Source: Bacillota bacterium (GTDB lineage Bacteria; Bacillota; Sulfobacillia; RBS10-35). From it: DNA of 7,911 nucleotides. Below, in pieces: positions 6,221-7,911 of the stretch. The notes under the pieces are model-generated. The model did not search any database. It was not told where the DNA came from and saw only the letters and a list, made by a program, of their open reading frames with translations. How positions within the stretch are numbered: position 1 is the stretch's first letter; every line of letters begins with the position of its first letter. Both the position numbers and the translations under genes were made by a program. The stretch covers positions 1 to 7,911 of the forward strand of contig JASBVX010000056.1 in NCBI GenBank assembly GCA_029960865.1, read 5' to 3'.

Positions 6221-6757
6221 TTGGCGGAAGGTGAAGAACTGGAGGTTCCGGAGGCGACGGAACCTGCGGATGAAGAACAAGGAGAAAGAGAACTGCAGGA
6301 AGAACTGGATCAGGTGCGGCGCCAGGCCGAAGAATACCTGGCCCTTTCCCAGCGCCTGAAAGCCGATTTCGAGAATTTTCGCCTTCGCACCCAGCGCCAG
6401 ATGGCCCAAGCTCAGGAAGAGGGGGCGGCGCGGGTTCTGGAGGGTCTTTTGCCCATTCTGGATGCCATGGATAAAGCCATGGAGATGAGCGAAAACGATG
6501 AAAGCAATCCCTACCGCCAGGGCCTTTCCTTGATCCAAAGGCAGCTCAAGGAGCTTTTGCAGCGGGAAGGGGTGGAGGAGGTGGGGGCACCTGGAGATCT
6601 TTTCGACCCCACCCTCCACGAAGCCCTTTTGCATGTCCCCGGAGAAGAGCCGGGGCACATCGCGGCGGTGGTACGCAAAGGCTACCGCCTGGGTGCAAGG
6701 CTTTTGCGCCCGGCACAAGTGACCGTAGGTCAGGAAACTTTGTCTGAGGGAGAGTGA
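6221..6757 (+). CDS. grpE: GrpE, nucleotide exchange factor of DnaK
   Basis: GrpE is a dimeric cochaperone that drives ADP release from DnaK and acts as a thermosensor. The protein has 178 residues from a TTG start. An acidic, Glu-rich tail (about 1-30) leads into the long coiled coil (about 25-70: LQEELDQVRRQAEEYLALSQ and on through FENFRLRTQRQ, with the conserved KADFENFR). Then comes the four-helix region (VLEGLLPILDAMDKAME, 72-88) and the beta domain, with FDPTLHEALLHVP (128-140) and RKGYRLGARLLRPAQVTV (152-169), both close to the family consensus FDPxxHEAV and KGYxLxxRVLRPAxVxV. The coding start is preceded by AGGAGGGGGG. The stop at 6755-6757 is three bases before dnaK, so the two are co-translated. 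The TTG start may hold GrpE below DnaK levels; that is inference. Confidence 0.96.
   Translation: MAEGEELEVPEATEPADEEQGERELQEELDQVRRQAEEYLALSQRLKADFENFRLRTQRQMAQAQEEGAARVLEGLLPILDAMDKAMEMSENDESNPYRQGLSLIQRQLKELLQREGVEEVGAPGDLFDPTLHEALLHVPGEEPGHIAAVVRKGYRLGARLLRPAQVTVGQETLSEGE
6243..6265 (+). other. Hairpin in the first codons of grpE
   Basis: AGGTTCCG (6243-6250) and CGGAACCT (6258-6265) form a perfect eight-pair stem with a seven-base loop, starting 22 bases after the start codon. The GGTTCC of the left arm can alternatively pair with GGAACC at 6211-6216 next to the Shine-Dalgarno. A regulatory role is only a possibility, since the stem also encodes acidic residues of the variable GrpE tail. 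Confidence 0.35.
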
Positions 6758-6760
6758 ACC

Positions 6761-7911
6761 ATGGGACGGGTCATCGGGATCGATCTGGGCACCACCAACT
6801 CGGTGGTGGCGGTGATGGAAGCAGGGGAACCGGCGGTGGTCACCAATGCCGAAGGAAGCCGCACCACCCCCTCGGTGGTGGCCTTCACCAAAGACGGCGA
6901 GCGGCTGGTGGGCCAGGTGGCCAAACGCCAGGCGGTGACCAACCCCCAGAACACCATCTTTTCCATCAAGCGGTTCATGGGGCGCACGTACGAAGAAGTG
7001 CAGGGCGAAGCAGCCAGGATGCCCTACAAGGTCGTCCGGGAGAGCCGCGGGGGAGTAGCGGTGGAGATCCAGGGAAAGCAGTACACCCCCCAAGAGATCT
7101 CCGCCATGATCCTCCAGAAACTGAAGGCCGATGCCGAGGCTTACCTGGGGACCCCCATCACCCAGGCGGTTATCACGGTGCCGGCCTACTTCACCGATGC
7201 CCAGCGCCAGGCCACCAAAGACGCCGGCCGCATCGCCGGGCTGGAGGTCCTGCGGATCATCAACGAGCCCACGGCGGCGGCCTTGGCCTATGGCCTGGAG
7301 AAAAAGGGGCAGCAAAAGATCCTGGTCTTCGACCTGGGCGGAGGCACCTTCGATGTCTCCATCCTGGAGCTGGACGAAGGGGTCTTTGAGGTCAAGGCCA
7401 CCAGCGGCAACAACCACCTGGGAGGCGACGACTTCGACCAGCGGATCGTCGACTGGATGGCCGAGAGCTTCCGGAAGGAGTATGGCATCGATCTGCGGCA
7501 GGATCGCATGGCCCTCCAGCGCCTGAGGGAGGCGGCGGAGAAAGCCAAGATCGAGCTCTCCAGCACCAGCAGCACCAGCATCAACCTGCCCTTTATCACG
7601 GCTGACCAGACGGGGCCCAAGCACCTGGACATGACCCTCACCCGAGCCAAGTTCGAAGAGCTGACGGCCGACCTGGTGGAAGCCACCATGGGCCCCACCC
7701 GCACCGCCCTCCAGGATGCGGGCCTCAGCCCCTCCGACATCGATGCCATCCTTCTGGTGGGGGGTTCCACCCGGATTCCCGCGGTGCAGGAAGCAGTGAA
7801 GCGCTTCTTTGGAAAAGAGCCCTTCCGGGGCATCAACCCCGATGAGGTGGTGGCCCTGGGGGCCGCCATCCAGGCGGGGGTGTTGGCGGGCGAAGTGGAT
7901 GCCCGGGATGT
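6761..7911 (+). CDS. dnaK: Molecular chaperone DnaK (Hsp70), 3' truncated by window
   Basis: DnaK is the cytosolic Hsp70 ATPase that binds exposed hydrophobic segments together with GrpE and DnaJ. The first 383 residues of about 600-640 are present: essentially the whole nucleotide-binding domain, ending just before the usual VLLLDVTPLSLG linker. Hsp70 signatures are IDLGTTNS (7-14), VFDLGGGTFDVSIL (189-202) and LVGGSTRIPAVQ (332-343). Other conserved parts are VITVPAYFTDAQRQATKDAG (137-156), NEPTAAALAYGLE (168-180) and NPDEVVALGAAIQAGVLAGE (359-378). ATG 6761 is preceded by GAGGGAGAG and sits three bases after grpE. Residues about 76-97 form the insert of about 22 residues present in Escherichia coli DnaK and missing from Bacillus subtilis DnaK. 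The end of the visible part, GEVDARDV, is slightly longer than the common GEVKDV. Expression should follow the CIRCE-controlled operon and the intercistronic hairpin. dnaJ is expected beyond the window. Confidence 0.98.
   Translation, partial: MGRVIGIDLGTTNSVVAVMEAGEPAVVTNAEGSRTTPSVVAFTKDGERLVGQVAKRQAVTNPQNTIFSIKRFMGRTYEEVQGEAARMPYKVVRESRGGVAVEIQGKQYTPQEISAMILQKLKADAEAYLGTPITQAVITVPAYFTDAQRQATKDAGRIAGLEVLRIINEPTAAALAYGLEKKGQQKILVFDLGGGTFDVSILELDEGVFEVKATSGNNHLGGDDFDQRIVDWMAESFRKEYGIDLRQDRMALQRLREAAEKAKIELSSTSSTSINLPFITADQTGPKHLDMTLTRAKFEELTADLVEATMGPTRTALQDAGLSPSDIDAILLVGGSTRIPAVQEAVKRFFGKEPFRGINPDEVVALGAAIQAGVLAGEVDARD

Noticed and set aside
5162..7624. 820-codon open frame on the minus strand opposite hrcA, grpE and dnaK
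   Set aside because: The three sense genes share the same phase and this frame is in register with their codons. It closes only where the sense strand uses TTA, CTA or TCA, which these genes avoid. The translation is His/Gly/Leu-rich without any domain, while the sense proteins are textbook families.

Overview
The window is a compact run of housekeeping and protein-quality-control genes, all on the + strand, from a GC-rich (roughly 60% or more) bacterium. The order lepA, hemW, [three peptidases], hrcA, grpE, dnaK is the Bacillota-type lepA-hemW-hrcA-grpE-dnaK order with an extra block inserted between hemW and hrcA. CIRCE/HrcA control also fits Bacillota, but is shared with Chloroflexota, Cyanobacteria and others. 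Against a classical monoderm Bacillota, the DnaK carries the roughly 22-residue N-terminal insert typical of Gram-negative DnaKs. A deep-branching or diderm, possibly proteolytic or thermophilic, relative of Bacillota is my best guess. Species cannot be named from this sequence.

Layout. 1-765: C-terminal part of the ribosomal back-translocase/EF4 LepA, cut by the window edge. 762-1901: HemW radical-SAM heme chaperone, overlapping lepA by 4 nt. 1902-1987: 86-nt spacer ending in a strong Shine-Dalgarno. 1988-5092: three consecutive, overlapping M42-family (TET-type) metalloaminopeptidase paralogs, here called M42-A, M42-B and M42-C. 5089-5115: a near-perfect CIRCE operator whose left arm contains the stop codon of M42-C. 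5126-6145: HrcA repressor. 6146-6220: spacer with a long stable hairpin (6164-6193) and the grpE Shine-Dalgarno. 6221-6757: GrpE, with a TTG start. 6761 to the window end: the first 383 residues of DnaK.

How it fits together. HrcA binding at CIRCE should repress hrcA-grpE-dnaK. DnaK and GrpE refold or hold damaged proteins. The upstream M42 peptidases would trim the oligopeptides left by proteasome-like or ATP-dependent proteases. They lie upstream of CIRCE and are probably not HrcA targets themselves, but no terminator separates them from hrcA, so read-through into the heat-shock operon is possible.

The most notable details are: M42-A has no ATG/GTG/TTG start at the expected place but an ATC with an ideal Shine-Dalgarno; there are three divergent M42 paralogs with differing metal-ligand residues; CIRCE is embedded in a stop codon; hrcA has essentially no ribosome-binding site; an hrcA-grpE intercistronic hairpin matches the processing-site arrangement known in Bacillus subtilis; and Leu-Leu pairs are spelled CTT-TTG remarkably often. 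I see no mobile element, CRISPR array, tRNA or rRNA, and no convincing previously undescribed multi-gene system.
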